A stretch of DNA of 64,000 nt from Dyadobacter pollutisoli (GTDB lineage: Bacteria; Bacteroidota; Bacteroidia; Cytophagales; Spirosomataceae): the NCBI RefSeq assembly GCF_026625565.1, contig NZ_CP112998.1, positions 4,652,501 through 4,716,500 on the forward strand, in the 5' to 3' direction. How positions within the stretch are numbered: the stretch's first letter is position 1; each line of letters opens with the position of its first letter. Shown here one piece after another: positions 9,990 through 18,593 of the stretch. The translations under genes and the position numbers were made by a program. The notes beneath the pieces were generated by a model. That model worked only from the letters and a program-made list of their open reading frames with translations. It was not told where the DNA came from and made no database searches.

Positions 9990-10460
9990 ATGATACAAAA
10001 CATAATCAACAAGATCTTTCCGACGCTGGTACTGATTCTTTCGTTATCAGCCTCCGTCGCATTACCTCGGGAGGTTACTGAAAAGTATCCTAATAATTCT
10101 GTCCTTTTGAATGGGGTGGCTGTCGAGTTTACGCAGCTTTCTTCGATCAACAGAGGCGTAATTTCGCTGGTAAAAGGCAATCCTCAGGCAATGGTCAAGA
10201 CTAATGTTCCTTTCAAAGTGTATCTGAAAAGACAAGGAAAACTGATTGATGGGGATTCGTACGCGTATCACTATGCAATGCTGCAATACGAGATCGCCAA
10301 TATATTGAAATTCGCACAAGCCGGAGACGATATCATCATTGATCCCGTTGACAAAAAAAATGACCAGGCCGGCCCCAAGGTGATCCACGTAACCCCTATC
10401 CAGCTGGTTCCGCAGTTCAATTGGTTTTTCACTCCGAATAAAAAAGGCGACGGTTGCTGA
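9990..10460 (+). CDS. Secreted protein of unknown function beside a membrane regulator
   Basis: I do not recognise the family. I chose the ATG at 9990 because translation from there gives a normal signal peptide (MIQNIINKIFPTLVLILSL, likely cut after ASVALP); an upstream in-frame start at 9843 would put 49 residues before the signal. The mature part of about 135 residues has no cysteine except the last residue, no membrane helix, and ends PNKKGDGC. A stretch DGDSYAYHYAMLQYEI looks helical, and an AGDDIIIDPVDKK turn follows. The next gene, 58 bp downstream by its ATG, encodes a membrane-anchored transcription regulator, so this protein may be its periplasmic partner. That is inference from position only. 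Confidence 0.65.
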   Translation: MIQNIINKIFPTLVLILSLSASVALPREVTEKYPNNSVLLNGVAVEFTQLSSINRGVISLVKGNPQAMVKTNVPFKVYLKRQGKLIDGDSYAYHYAMLQYEIANILKFAQAGDDIIIDPVDKKNDQAGPKVIHVTPIQLVPQFNWFFTPNKKGDGC

Positions 10461-10518
10461 AAGCCAGTAACCATTTCGATAAATTTGTTTGGCCGCACAT
10501 CCCTTTATTTTGTTTCAA

Positions 10519-11418
10519 ATGATCCATTCAGCATCACCGGTTTTCAAGACGATCCTCAGAAATATTTGTTTTCTGTTTGCGGTGATGTGTTTGCCAGGCA
10601 ATCGCTCGGTTGCCAATAACGAGTCCGTGCGTTTCGCGGAGAAGGCGAATCTGGCGTTGCGGCGTACTGCTCATCACTTGCTGATCGCCAACGGGGATAC
10701 ATTATCGGCCATTCCGCCAGTGAAACAACTGGATGCCAATACATTTTCGATCCGAATGGAGCATGTACTGGATTATGCGAAGCTGCCGGGTCTTTTACAG
10801 GAATCCCTTAAAATGCAAGACATTACCTCGGGGTACAATGTCGCGGTGCTGGATTGCGACAAAGGCGAATTACGGCTTGGCTATAATTTTCTTGAACTCA
10901 AACAAAAAGATGGCGTTGCATGCCAGAAACGCAAGAATGAAGGACAATGCTACCAGTTACAGGTGAGCTTTATTCCTCAGAAACAGGAAGCAAATAGCGG
11001 CGGGCAGAACTGGTTCATGTTATCTCTGGGAGGTGCGCTGGCAGGACTCGGCCTCGTGGCATGGAATAAGTCGCGGCATCGAAAAATCACAGAACCGACA
11101 CAGGAAGCATTGATTTCACCCAAACTGGAATTCAGTAAATCCTACCTGGACATACAAAATCAAACATTGGTTTCCGGTAACATTGTTCAACAGCTGACGT
11201 TCCGCGAAACCAAACTTCTCGGTCTTTTTGCACGCCACACCAACCAAGTTCTGGAAAGGGATATGATCCTGAAATCGGTGTGGGAGGATGAAGGTGTGAC
11301 CGTGGGCCGGAGTATTGATGTGTTTGTGTCCCGGCTCAGAAAAATGCTCGCCAATGATCCTCATGTGAAAATTACCGCCATTCACGGCGTCGGCTACAAA
11401 ATGGAAGTTCATTCCTGA
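10519..11418 (+). CDS. Membrane-anchored winged-helix regulator with periplasmic N-terminus
   Basis: One-component regulator with reversed order compared with ToxR/CadC. From the ATG at 10519 (a TTG at 10489 would add ten residues) it has a signal or anchor segment (about residues 10-26), an extracytoplasmic domain of about 140 residues with three cysteines, one membrane helix (WFMLSLGGALAGLGLVAW, about residues 165-182), a short linker, and a C-terminal OmpR/PhoB-type winged helix (LTFRETKLLGLFARH ... VWEDEGVTVGRSIDVFVSRLRKML ... HGVGYKM). No receiver or kinase domain is present. The stop is 4 bp before the start of the permease at 11423, so the two are almost surely co-transcribed. It probably senses an envelope signal and controls the permease or the ATPase-TolC genes; the target is inferred. 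Confidence 0.82.
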   Translation: MIHSASPVFKTILRNICFLFAVMCLPGNRSVANNESVRFAEKANLALRRTAHHLLIANGDTLSAIPPVKQLDANTFSIRMEHVLDYAKLPGLLQESLKMQDITSGYNVAVLDCDKGELRLGYNFLELKQKDGVACQKRKNEGQCYQLQVSFIPQKQEANSGGQNWFMLSLGGALAGLGLVAWNKSRHRKITEPTQEALISPKLEFSKSYLDIQNQTLVSGNIVQQLTFRETKLLGLFARHTNQVLERDMILKSVWEDEGVTVGRSIDVFVSRLRKMLANDPHVKITAIHGVGYKMEVHS

Positions 11419-11422
11419 CCCT

Positions 11423-13843
11423 ATGTTCAAAACTTTCCTGAAAATTGCCGGTCGCCATTTGTGGCAGGCCAGGTTATATGCATGCATTAACATTACCGGT
11501 CTCGCCCTCGGCACAATCTGTGTACTGCTGGCAGCGCTTTTCATTACGGACGAGCTGAGATTTGATAATTTCCACAGCAAGAGCCCTAATCTCTACCGCA
11601 TCACGACCACATTTTTGAATGAAGGCAAAATCGTCACCACCGGCGGTACCGGACAAGTGCAGGGGCCTGCATTCCAAGCTCAGGTACCCGAAGTGCGCCA
11701 CTATACCCGCGTCATGGGCGGCGACATTCATGGCAACGTCCGGGCTGACGACAAGGCTTTCAAACTCAGGCTGCTATTTGTGGACGATTCATTCTTCGAT
11801 GTTTTTAGTTTCAAAATCAAAACAGGCGATAAACATTCAGCGCTGAAAAACGTAAACTCGGTCGTCGTCACTGAAAAAACTGCATTGAAATTCTTTAACC
11901 GTACCGACGTCGTGGGCAGGTTTTTACAAATGGATGCAGATCCGTCGGCGATACGATTGGGCAAACCATTGGTTATTAGCGCAGTAGTTGAAGATCCGCC
12001 TATTAATTCGTCAATTCAGTTTGACATGCTGTTTCCTTTCAGCTTTATGAAGCTGTCATTTGACGATACGAGCTGGCTGAATGCATACCTGGGCACATTT
12101 GTGGTTTTGAACCCCAAAGCCGATCCCGATGCTGTTGTCAAAAAATTTAACCAGATTCATCAAATCAATGCAAAAGATCAATTATCGGCACACATAAAAG
12201 CTACCGGCGAAACCAGAAACGTTTCCTACGGCTTGCAAAACATCACTGACATTCACCTTAATCCGCAGGAGATCTCAAACCAAAACCGTGAATCCGGGGT
12301 GATCAATGGAAGCAAACCGGTTTACTCCTACATTTTCCTGGGTATTGCTATTTTCATATTGCTCATGGCGAGCATTAATTTTATCAATATCAACATTGCC
12401 AATTCCCTCAAAAGAGCGAAAGAAGTAGGCATCCGAAAATCAACCGGGAGCAGCCAGATTCAGATCCTTTTTCAGTTTTTGGGAGAGTCCGCCATTCTTT
12501 GCTTTTTTACATTAATACTGGCAACATTAGTCACGTTTGCGCTGTTACCCGTCTTTAACGAACTGGCAGGCAAGCAAATAACCTGGCAGCAACTGATTCA
12601 GCCAGGATTAGCCTTCTGGATTTTAGGAATATTGATTTTCAACACATTGGCCTCCGGGCTTTATCCAGCCTATCTTCTGTCAGGGCTGAGTCCGGTGCAG
12701 GTCCTATACAAAAAAGCAAAACTTTCGGGGCAGAATGTGCTCGGCCGCGGGCTGGTGGCATTTCAATTTGTGATCGCCATTCTTTTGGGCATTGCTACCT
12801 TGGTTTTTTACAAACAAATGCATTTCATTCAGTCCAGATATTTGGGATACAACCCTGAACTGATCGTAAAAATGAACATTTCGGGTGTGAGAGACACGCA
12901 TCAGATCAATGCGGAATTCAGGAGTGAGCTGAGCAATCATTCCCTGATCAATCAATTATCACTCATCGGTGAATTTGGCTTTCGCGAAACGAAGGTGAAT
13001 GATCTCAACATCCTGAGCAATTATCGGAGTATTGACCAGCATTATCTCTCCATGCTTGAAATCAGCTTAAAAGAAGGCCGGAATTTTTCCTCGCACTATC
13101 CTTCCGATCAAACACATTCAGTGCTCGTCAATGAGGCTTTTATCAAAGCCGCCAATCTTTCCAACCCTATTGGCAGGCAATTGAGGCCCGATAACTATTT
13201 TGGCGAAAATAATTTCACGATCGTCGGTATCATGAAAGACTTCCATTACAGTTCTTTAAAGGAGCGTATCCGTCCTATGATCATGCTGATGAGCGAACAA
13301 TATGGCGGAGACGAAATTTGGGTCAAGATCAATCAGAACAAGCAAAAAAAAGCATTGAGCCTTCTTGAAAAAACTTTTAGAAAGATCCTTCCGTATGCTG
13401 CCTTCGAGTACACATTCCTGAATGAACAAAACGCGCTGGAGTATGAGCAGGAGTTACGATGGAAGAAAATAATCACCTATGCCACAGGATTATCTGTGCT
13501 GATTTGCAGTCTGGGGTTATTCGGGCTGGCGCATCTCGCAACGGCACAGCGCACGCGTGAAACCGGTATCCGGGTCGTACTGGGCGCAACTATTTTGGAC
13601 ATTGCCCTTCTTTTTTCGAAGGATTTTATGAAACCGATCCTGCTCGCAATTGTACTCGCATGTCCTGTCGGCTACTACCTGATGAGCATTTGGTTGGCCG
13701 GTTTTGCATACAAGATCAGCATTCCGTCCATAACAATGATCCTGCCAGGTTCTTTGGCCGTTCTGATCGCCCTGATAACGGTTTGCTCACAGGGAATCAA
13801 GGCTACAATGGCTGATCCGGTTCATTCTCTCGGTTCGGAATAA
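11423..13843 (+). CDS. FtsX/MacB-like ABC transporter permease (806 aa), coupled to the regulator gene
   Basis: Fourth plus-strand permease, starting 4 bp after the membrane regulator, so translationally close-coupled. It has the usual two periplasmic domains and FtsX bundles. The first coupling motif is KEVGIRKSTGSSQIQILFQF near residue 333; the second reads RETGIRVVLGAT near 712, where the lysine of the common RKVLGA is valine. This helix contacts the ATPase in MacB-type transporters, so the change may affect partner choice, though that is inference. The downstream ATPase (14079) and TolC-like gene (14763) make this the most complete transporter locus in the window. No periplasmic adaptor gene is present. 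Confidence 0.92.
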   Translation: MFKTFLKIAGRHLWQARLYACINITGLALGTICVLLAALFITDELRFDNFHSKSPNLYRITTTFLNEGKIVTTGGTGQVQGPAFQAQVPEVRHYTRVMGGDIHGNVRADDKAFKLRLLFVDDSFFDVFSFKIKTGDKHSALKNVNSVVVTEKTALKFFNRTDVVGRFLQMDADPSAIRLGKPLVISAVVEDPPINSSIQFDMLFPFSFMKLSFDDTSWLNAYLGTFVVLNPKADPDAVVKKFNQIHQINAKDQLSAHIKATGETRNVSYGLQNITDIHLNPQEISNQNRESGVINGSKPVYSYIFLGIAIFILLMASINFININIANSLKRAKEVGIRKSTGSSQIQILFQFLGESAILCFFTLILATLVTFALLPVFNELAGKQITWQQLIQPGLAFWILGILIFNTLASGLYPAYLLSGLSPVQVLYKKAKLSGQNVLGRGLVAFQFVIAILLGIATLVFYKQMHFIQSRYLGYNPELIVKMNISGVRDTHQINAEFRSELSNHSLINQLSLIGEFGFRETKVNDLNILSNYRSIDQHYLSMLEISLKEGRNFSSHYPSDQTHSVLVNEAFIKAANLSNPIGRQLRPDNYFGENNFTIVGIMKDFHYSSLKERIRPMIMLMSEQYGGDEIWVKINQNKQKKALSLLEKTFRKILPYAAFEYTFLNEQNALEYEQELRWKKIITYATGLSVLICSLGLFGLAHLATAQRTRETGIRVVLGATILDIALLFSKDFMKPILLAIVLACPVGYYLMSIWLAGFAYKISIPSITMILPGSLAVLIALITVCSQGIKATMADPVHSLGSE

Positions 13844-13879
13844 GGTCAGAAATGCGTTCAAAATCCGGTCATTTTTCAT

Positions 13880-13984
13880 CGTCCGATACCGTACACATTT
13901 TGTACGATTTCGAACGATTAGGCTTTCAGAATAAAATTTAAAAATATGTAAATCAATAACTTAACCTTTTGGCAAGGCTTTTTA
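13880..13984 (+). promoter_or_regulatory. Paired 16-bp palindromes plus TGGCA promoter-like box, upstream of the ABC ATPase
   Basis: CGTCCGATACCGTACA (13880-13895) and TGTACGATTTCGAACG (13901-13916) are 21 bp centre to centre and also pair with each other as a 17-bp imperfect stem. After 53 bp comes TGGCAAGGCTTTTTA (13970-13984), matching in position the boxes at 1061 and at 57383 (minus strand). A second candidate with exact GG-N10-GC spacing, TGGCATAAGAGACGC, lies at 13994-14008. Inferred: activator sites and a sigma-54-like promoter for the ATPase-TolC operon. Confidence 0.55.
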
Positions 13985-14078
13985 AAATAGGATTGGCATA
14001 AGAGACGCCGGTATAGGCATTTGCTTTTGAAATAGCTTGTCTGTAATTATACCTGAAATCTCAAACCCAAAAATTTTT

Positions 14079-14741
14079 ATGATTAAGTTAGAAAAGATAT
14101 CAAAGTATTACCCGGCAGGTTTTGGCAAGACTTACGTTTTGCGCCACATTGATTTACATATTAAGGAAGGTGAGTTTGTTTCGATCATGGGGCCATCAGG
14201 TTCAGGCAAATCCACACTCCTGCATATCCTTGGGTTACTCGAAGAACCATCGGAAGGAGAATATCTTTTCCTGGATGAGCCAGTTCAGAAATTATCCGAG
14301 AAAAAACGGACTGAGTTGCACCGTCACCACATTGGTTTTGTATTCCAGGCCTATCACCTGATCGACGAACTGACGGTTTATGAAAACATTGAAACACCAT
14401 TGTTGTACAAAGGGACTTCGGGATCGGAGCGCAAAAGCAGGGTAGCAGAATTGCTGGACAGATTTAATATGGTAGCGAAAAAAGACCTTTTCCCGCACCA
14501 GCTTTCCGGAGGACAGCAGCAGCTGGTAGGTGTTGCCCGGGCCATTGTCCACAACCCAAAAGTAATTTTCGCAGATGAACCAACAGGTAACCTGCATTCA
14601 GAACAAGCCATTGAAATTATGGAACTATTCCAAAAATTGAACCAGGAAGACAAAGTCACCATAGTCCAGGTAACCCATTCAGAACTAAATGCCGGTTATG
14701 GAAACCGGGTGGTTCGATTGAAGGACGGATGGTTAGCCTAA
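14079..14741 (+). CDS. ABC transporter ATP-binding protein, LolD/MacB type
   Basis: Cytoplasmic ATPase expected to drive FtsX-type permeases. The ATG at 14079 (MIKLEKISKYYP) is preferred over a TTG at 14037 that adds 14 unlikely residues; 220 residues is normal for LolD-like proteins. Visible motifs are Walker A GPSGSGKST near residue 38, the Q-loop VFQAYHLID, signature LSGGQQQLVGVARA, Walker B VIFADEPTG followed by NLHSE, and the switch histidine in QVTHSE. The residue after LSGGQQQ is leucine where family members normally have arginine. It lies 21 bp before the TolC-like gene and is the only ABC ATPase in the window, so it may serve several permeases; that sharing is inference. Confidence 0.93.
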   Translation: MIKLEKISKYYPAGFGKTYVLRHIDLHIKEGEFVSIMGPSGSGKSTLLHILGLLEEPSEGEYLFLDEPVQKLSEKKRTELHRHHIGFVFQAYHLIDELTVYENIETPLLYKGTSGSERKSRVAELLDRFNMVAKKDLFPHQLSGGQQQLVGVARAIVHNPKVIFADEPTGNLHSEQAIEIMELFQKLNQEDKVTIVQVTHSELNAGYGNRVVRLKDGWLA

Positions 14742-14762
14742 CATCATAATTATCTATTAGCC

Positions 14763-16073
14763 ATGAAACGTTTTTTATTACTTTTTTGCCTTTTACCATT
14801 CCTCAGCCAGGCACAGGCTACCCTGACATTGGCAGAATGCGTTGACCTTTTGGTCAAGAACAACCTGACTTATCAGCAGGGAAGCCTCCAAGCCGAAGCA
14901 GCCCAGGCACAATTGCGGCAAACCAAATCGCAGATCCTTCCTCAGATCTACATCGGAGCCGATCAAAGTTTGAATATTGGTAGAAGTATTGACCAGTATA
15001 CCAACGAGTATATAGATCAGGTTTATAGCTACAATGCGCTGGGAACAGGACTTAACATACCTATTTTTCAAGGTTTCAAATTACAGAACCAGATTCGTCA
15101 GGGCGTATTGCTGAAAGAGTCGGCAATGGAAAACAGGACTGCCGTGCTGAACCAGCAGACAGTGCTTTTGATGCAAGGATATGTGAATGTACTGGCAACC
15201 AAAGCATTGCTGGAAGCTGCCGATCAGCAGGTTGAGTCCTCCAAACAGCAGGTGGACCGTGTCGGAAAGCAGGTCAATGCAGGTACCGTTGGCTCAAACT
15301 TGCTTTATGAGATCAAGGCACAGCTTGCTAATGACGTTTTTGCCAAAGTGACCGCTTTGAATAACTATCGCACGGCTAGGCTGGCATTGTTTCAAAGAAT
15401 CAACATCGCCCCTGATGACCAGGTGGAATTTGAAGCGCTGGCCCCGAAAGATACGACGGTTACTGCGGCAAATGCGATCGAAATTTACGAGGATGCACAA
15501 AAGACTTTTCCTGAAATTAAAAGTGCCGAACTATATCGTCAGAGCTTTTCTTATCAGGTAAAATCCATTAAAGCCGCCAACTATCCGTCGCTGAGCCTGG
15601 GAGCCAACGTACGCGCATTTTACGCATCAACCAATGCGAACCTCGATTATTTCAAGCAATTGAATGCAACCCGCAACGGCTCTTTAAGCCTCAGCCTGAA
15701 TATTCCGATCATGGGCCGCTGGGTTACCCGCCCTCGGGTGGAGCTGGCGAAAGTTCAGGAACGGCAGGCACAAAACTCACTGGATGTAACCAACCAGCTC
15801 CTGCGACAAGCGATTGAACTGGCAGTACTCAACCTGAATGCATTATCGGACAAGTATTCAGCTGCCCAAGGCCAGGTAGAGTCGCTGACCGCGAGTTTCG
15901 CAGTAATAGAAAGTAAGCTCAATGCAGGCATCGCAAACTCTTATGAATATTCGCTGGCCAAAGCGAACCTGGCCAAAGCCCAGGGCAACGCGATCCAGGC
16001 AAAATATGATTTCTTAATGCAACAAAGACTTTTACAATACTATCGTCAGGGTAACTGGCAGGGGGTATTCTAG
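14763..16073 (+). CDS. TolC-family outer-membrane efflux protein
   Basis: A 436-residue outer-membrane channel protein with a signal peptide (MKRFLLLFCLLPFLSQAQA) and the two-fold internal repeat of the OEP family: long alanine/glutamine-rich helices (for example ECVDLLVKNNLTYQQGSLQAE at the start, SYEYSLAKANLAKAQGNA near the end) and beta segments containing GLNIPIFQGF and LSLNIPIMGRW, the two hairpin strands. It would form a trimeric channel linked to an inner-membrane exporter. Its gene follows the ABC ATPase by 21 bp and is followed by the CGGC-word element R2 and a strong terminator, closing this transcription unit. The HlyD-type adaptor usually found with such genes is absent here. Confidence 0.92.
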   Translation: MKRFLLLFCLLPFLSQAQATLTLAECVDLLVKNNLTYQQGSLQAEAAQAQLRQTKSQILPQIYIGADQSLNIGRSIDQYTNEYIDQVYSYNALGTGLNIPIFQGFKLQNQIRQGVLLKESAMENRTAVLNQQTVLLMQGYVNVLATKALLEAADQQVESSKQQVDRVGKQVNAGTVGSNLLYEIKAQLANDVFAKVTALNNYRTARLALFQRINIAPDDQVEFEALAPKDTTVTAANAIEIYEDAQKTFPEIKSAELYRQSFSYQVKSIKAANYPSLSLGANVRAFYASTNANLDYFKQLNATRNGSLSLSLNIPIMGRWVTRPRVELAKVQERQAQNSLDVTNQLLRQAIELAVLNLNALSDKYSAAQGQVESLTASFAVIESKLNAGIANSYEYSLAKANLAKAQGNAIQAKYDFLMQQRLLQYYRQGNWQGVF

Positions 16074-16167
16074 GCAGCTGTCGGCCATCGGCTTTCAGCG
16101 GTCGGCTTCTTATAAAAAATTTAATGTGCTGAAAATGCTGACGGCCGAGAGCCGAAAGCTGACAGCC
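16074..16167. repeat. CGGC-word intergenic element R2
   Basis: It begins right after the TAG of the TolC-like gene. The left arm (16074-16108) contains GCTGTCGGCCATCGGC and TTTCAGCGGTCGGCTT; the right arm (16136-16167) holds the inverted words TGACGGCCGAGAGCCG and AAAGCTGACAGCC. The AT-rich centre is about 27 bp. The arms can pair over some 30 nt with mismatches. The family is described at 3506. Confidence 0.85.
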
Positions 16168-16207
16168 ATCAAGACTGTTAGGTTAAATTTGGTATCGGTA
16201 ATTTTTA

Positions 16208-16238
16208 GAGGCAGTCCTATTCGGGCTGCCTCTTTTTT
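16208..16238 (+). terminator. Rho-independent terminator of the ATPase-TolC unit
   Basis: GAGGCAG and CTGCCTC form a perfect 7-bp stem around an 11-nt loop and are followed at once by six T residues. It lies about 135 bp after the TolC-like stop, beyond element R2, and before the beta-barrel gene at 16322. Confidence 0.85.
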
Positions 16239-16321
16239 ATGTTTTTTGTTAAATAAAGCTAAATAATGATACGGTTACATAAAGATTATTACCTTGCTTT
16301 TCATAACTAAAAACAACGGTC

Positions 16322-16975
16322 ATGAAAAAACTTTTTCTAATGTTTCTGCTGGGCGGAGTCTGCCTGGCAGGCTCAGTTAATGCCCAGCTTCAAAAAGGTA
16401 CGAGGTATTGGGGAGCCACTGTTACCGGTAACGGAGATCACAGTAAGTATGACTATCCGCAAAATACAGAGTGGAAAGGACATGTGCTCAACGTGACGCC
16501 TTCAGTTCAAACCGGGTGGTTTATCGATGACAATAAAATGTTCGGATTAAGGCTGAGCCCTTCTCTGAGCTGGTCTCGAAATAAAAATGATGGACCGGCT
16601 GGCGAATATAAGTCGGGCAGCAATATCATGGCGATTAATCTGGCACCATTTCTCAGACACTACAAATCTTTGAGTCCCAAGTGGGCTATCTATCTCCATT
16701 CAGCCGTCAATCTTGCTTATTTAAGATCAAAAAGCTTCAATAACGACGATAAAACCTTCGAGAATGGCTATTCGGGAGGGGTCTATCTGAACCCTGGCGT
16801 GTCTTTCTGGGTAACACCACGGTTTTCTTTGGAATCGGATATCAATGTTCTTTCACTCAATCTCGCTTATACTCATTTTAACGATAATAATTCTTTCAAT
16901 TTCAATACCGGAATTACCTCTTCCATTTCTCAATATTTTGGAATTCGTGCGTCGTGGTATCTACAACCTAAATGA
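16322..16975 (+). CDS. Outer-membrane beta-barrel protein (217 aa)
   Basis: The product has a signal peptide (MKKLFLMFLLGGVCLAGSVNAQ) and then alternating polar and aromatic strands ending in an aromatic-rich C-terminal strand (YFGIRASWYLQPK), the usual pattern of small Bacteroidota outer-membrane barrels. No enzymatic motif is visible. It follows the terminator at 16208 and a TACCTTGC sequence about 30 bp upstream that matches the TAnnTTTG -7 box at seven of eight bases, so it probably has its own promoter. Its stop overlaps the region just before the next gene, which encodes a similar barrel; the two are likely an operon of diverged paralogues. Function unknown. Confidence 0.8.
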   Translation: MKKLFLMFLLGGVCLAGSVNAQLQKGTRYWGATVTGNGDHSKYDYPQNTEWKGHVLNVTPSVQTGWFIDDNKMFGLRLSPSLSWSRNKNDGPAGEYKSGSNIMAINLAPFLRHYKSLSPKWAIYLHSAVNLAYLRSKSFNNDDKTFENGYSGGVYLNPGVSFWVTPRFSLESDINVLSLNLAYTHFNDNNSFNFNTGITSSISQYFGIRASWYLQPK

Positions 16976-16983
16976 ACCTGGTC

Positions 16984-17676
16984 ATGAAAAAGATATTTTT
17001 ATTTACTCTTCTTATACTCGCAATATCAAATAGCGCTGTTTTTGCCCAGATGGATGGCAAACGATTTATTTCCGGTTCGTTATCTGTCGGACTGGGTGCC
17101 ACTAATCCCAAGCATAGCCCCTCTTCAAACAGTTACGGATATAACTTTGATATCGGTTTAGGAAAATTCAAAACGAATACCCGGGCTTCCGGCTGGAATT
17201 TGAGCACGTCTTTAACTGGCGGAAAGCAGTATGTGGGTGCAACACTCGAACCGAGAACGGTAGAGGGGATCAATGGAATAGGTGTGGGAGTGGGTCATTT
17301 CTGGCACTACTACAAACATTTCAATGAGAAGTTTGGCGTTTTTGGCGGCCCCCAGGTGAACGTGAATTACAACTATGGCAAAACCACCAATGTCCAATCG
17401 GATGGAACAACAGCGGAAATATATGAGATTAAACAGAACTCAATTTCTCTCTCACTAGGCCTCGAAGCAGGCGCTTATTACAAATTGAATGAGAGGTGGT
17501 GGCTGCTCGCCAGCCTCGGATTTTCGCAGCCGTTCGCAGCAAAATATACGCTGGAAAACACAGTCAAATTACCTGATTCAGATCAGCTAACGAGGCATAA
17601 CTTCACCTATGGGTTTTATCCCGCTATTAATTTCCCTAGTGTAGGAGTGGGCCTGAGATACTTTTTCAAGGATTAA
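16984..17676 (+). CDS. Outer-membrane beta-barrel protein (230 aa)
   Basis: I place the start at the ATG 16984 (MKKIFLFTLLILAISNSAVFAQ), which gives a clean signal peptide cut after VFA; an ATG at 16972 overlapping the previous stop would add four residues. The mature protein shows repeated short amphipathic strands, many glycines (GGKQYVGATL, GIGVGVGHFWHYY, SLGLEAGAYYKL) and a final strand VGVGLRYFFKD ending in an aromatic pair, so it is an outer-membrane barrel of the kind annotated only as such. It is the second gene of the pair starting at 16322. No specific function can be read from the sequence. Confidence 0.8.
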   Translation: MKKIFLFTLLILAISNSAVFAQMDGKRFISGSLSVGLGATNPKHSPSSNSYGYNFDIGLGKFKTNTRASGWNLSTSLTGGKQYVGATLEPRTVEGINGIGVGVGHFWHYYKHFNEKFGVFGGPQVNVNYNYGKTTNVQSDGTTAEIYEIKQNSISLSLGLEAGAYYKLNERWWLLASLGFSQPFAAKYTLENTVKLPDSDQLTRHNFTYGFYPAINFPSVGVGLRYFFKD

Positions 17677-17764
17677 GTAAATGTCGTTTTCGTGAAATAA
17701 TTGCGGTTTTTACATTAAAAACACAGTGGATATACCTTATATGGCATATCCACTTTTTGTTAGA

Positions 17765-18460
17765 ATGAAAAAATATTACTTGGTTCTCTTCATTGCCGGG
17801 CTCACAGCCTGCCAAAAAACCAATACTAACAATATCGCTGCTCCGTGGGAGCCGGACTACAAACTTAACCGGTCCGAGAGCTCGATTGTAGCTTTTGAAA
17901 AAAAAGATGCTGAAAAAATGCCGGCGCCGGGTGGTATCGTTTTTACGGGAAGCTCATCTTTCACCAAATGGCAGTCCGCAGCCGAAGATCTTGCCCCGCT
18001 CCCGATCATTAACCGTGGCTTTGGCGGCTCTACATTACCCGAGGTGATTTACTATGCTGATCGCACCATTACCAAATACAAGCCGAAAACTGTTGTTATT
18101 TATTGTGAAAATGACATGTTCGGCTCCAAACCGAAAACACCCGAGCAGGTAAGGGACGCATATGTAACACTCGTGAAAAAAATCCGGGAAAAACTGCCTG
18201 ATGTGCTGATTTATGGTGTGTCGCTAAAACCCTCTCCTTCTCGCTGGGCAAAAAAAGATGACGTCATCAAGGCGAACAAATTGATTCAGGATTATATCAA
18301 AACCGACAAGAATCATCAGTACATAGATGTGTGGCCTGTAATGTTAAAAAATGGTCGCCCGGACGGCAGTATTTTTCTTAGCGACAGCCTGCATATGAAC
18401 GGTGAGGGGTATAAGCGGTGGACAAAGGTTTTCAAACCGATACTGGAAAAAACCGTGTAA
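17765..18460 (+). CDS. SGNH/GDSL-type hydrolase, lipoprotein
   Basis: The start at 17765 gives a lipoprotein signal (MKKYYLVLFIAGLTAC, acylated cysteine at residue 16); an earlier ATG at 17726 would only add residues before it. The SGNH hydrolase blocks are present: block I as FTGSSSF near residue 62 (nucleophile serine), block II INRGFGGS, block III CENDMF with the asparagine, and block V DSLHMNGEGY near 208 with the catalytic Asp and His. Members are esterases, acetylhydrolases or lipases acting on lipids or glycans. The lipid anchor places it in the periplasm or at the outer membrane. It stands alone between the barrel genes and a sugar kinase. The substrate is unknown. Confidence 0.87.
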   Translation: MKKYYLVLFIAGLTACQKTNTNNIAAPWEPDYKLNRSESSIVAFEKKDAEKMPAPGGIVFTGSSSFTKWQSAAEDLAPLPIINRGFGGSTLPEVIYYADRTITKYKPKTVVIYCENDMFGSKPKTPEQVRDAYVTLVKKIREKLPDVLIYGVSLKPSPSRWAKKDDVIKANKLIQDYIKTDKNHQYIDVWPVMLKNGRPDGSIFLSDSLHMNGEGYKRWTKVFKPILEKTV

Positions 18461-18593
18461 AGCTATCCTGTTCTGCACTGCTTTTACAAACATTTTAAAA
18501 GAACGAATAAGGGTATAGGTTTTAACGTAAAGTCACTATATATTGACCGCAAAAATACATTTCCGGGTAAAAAAGTGATATAGCATTCTAATA

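Noticed and set aside
13994..14008. Second sigma-54-like box, TGGCAT with exact GG-N10-GC
   Set aside because: Its spacing to the palindromes (77 bp) differs from the 53-54 bp at the other loci; the box at 13970 fits the shared geometry better. Not excluded.
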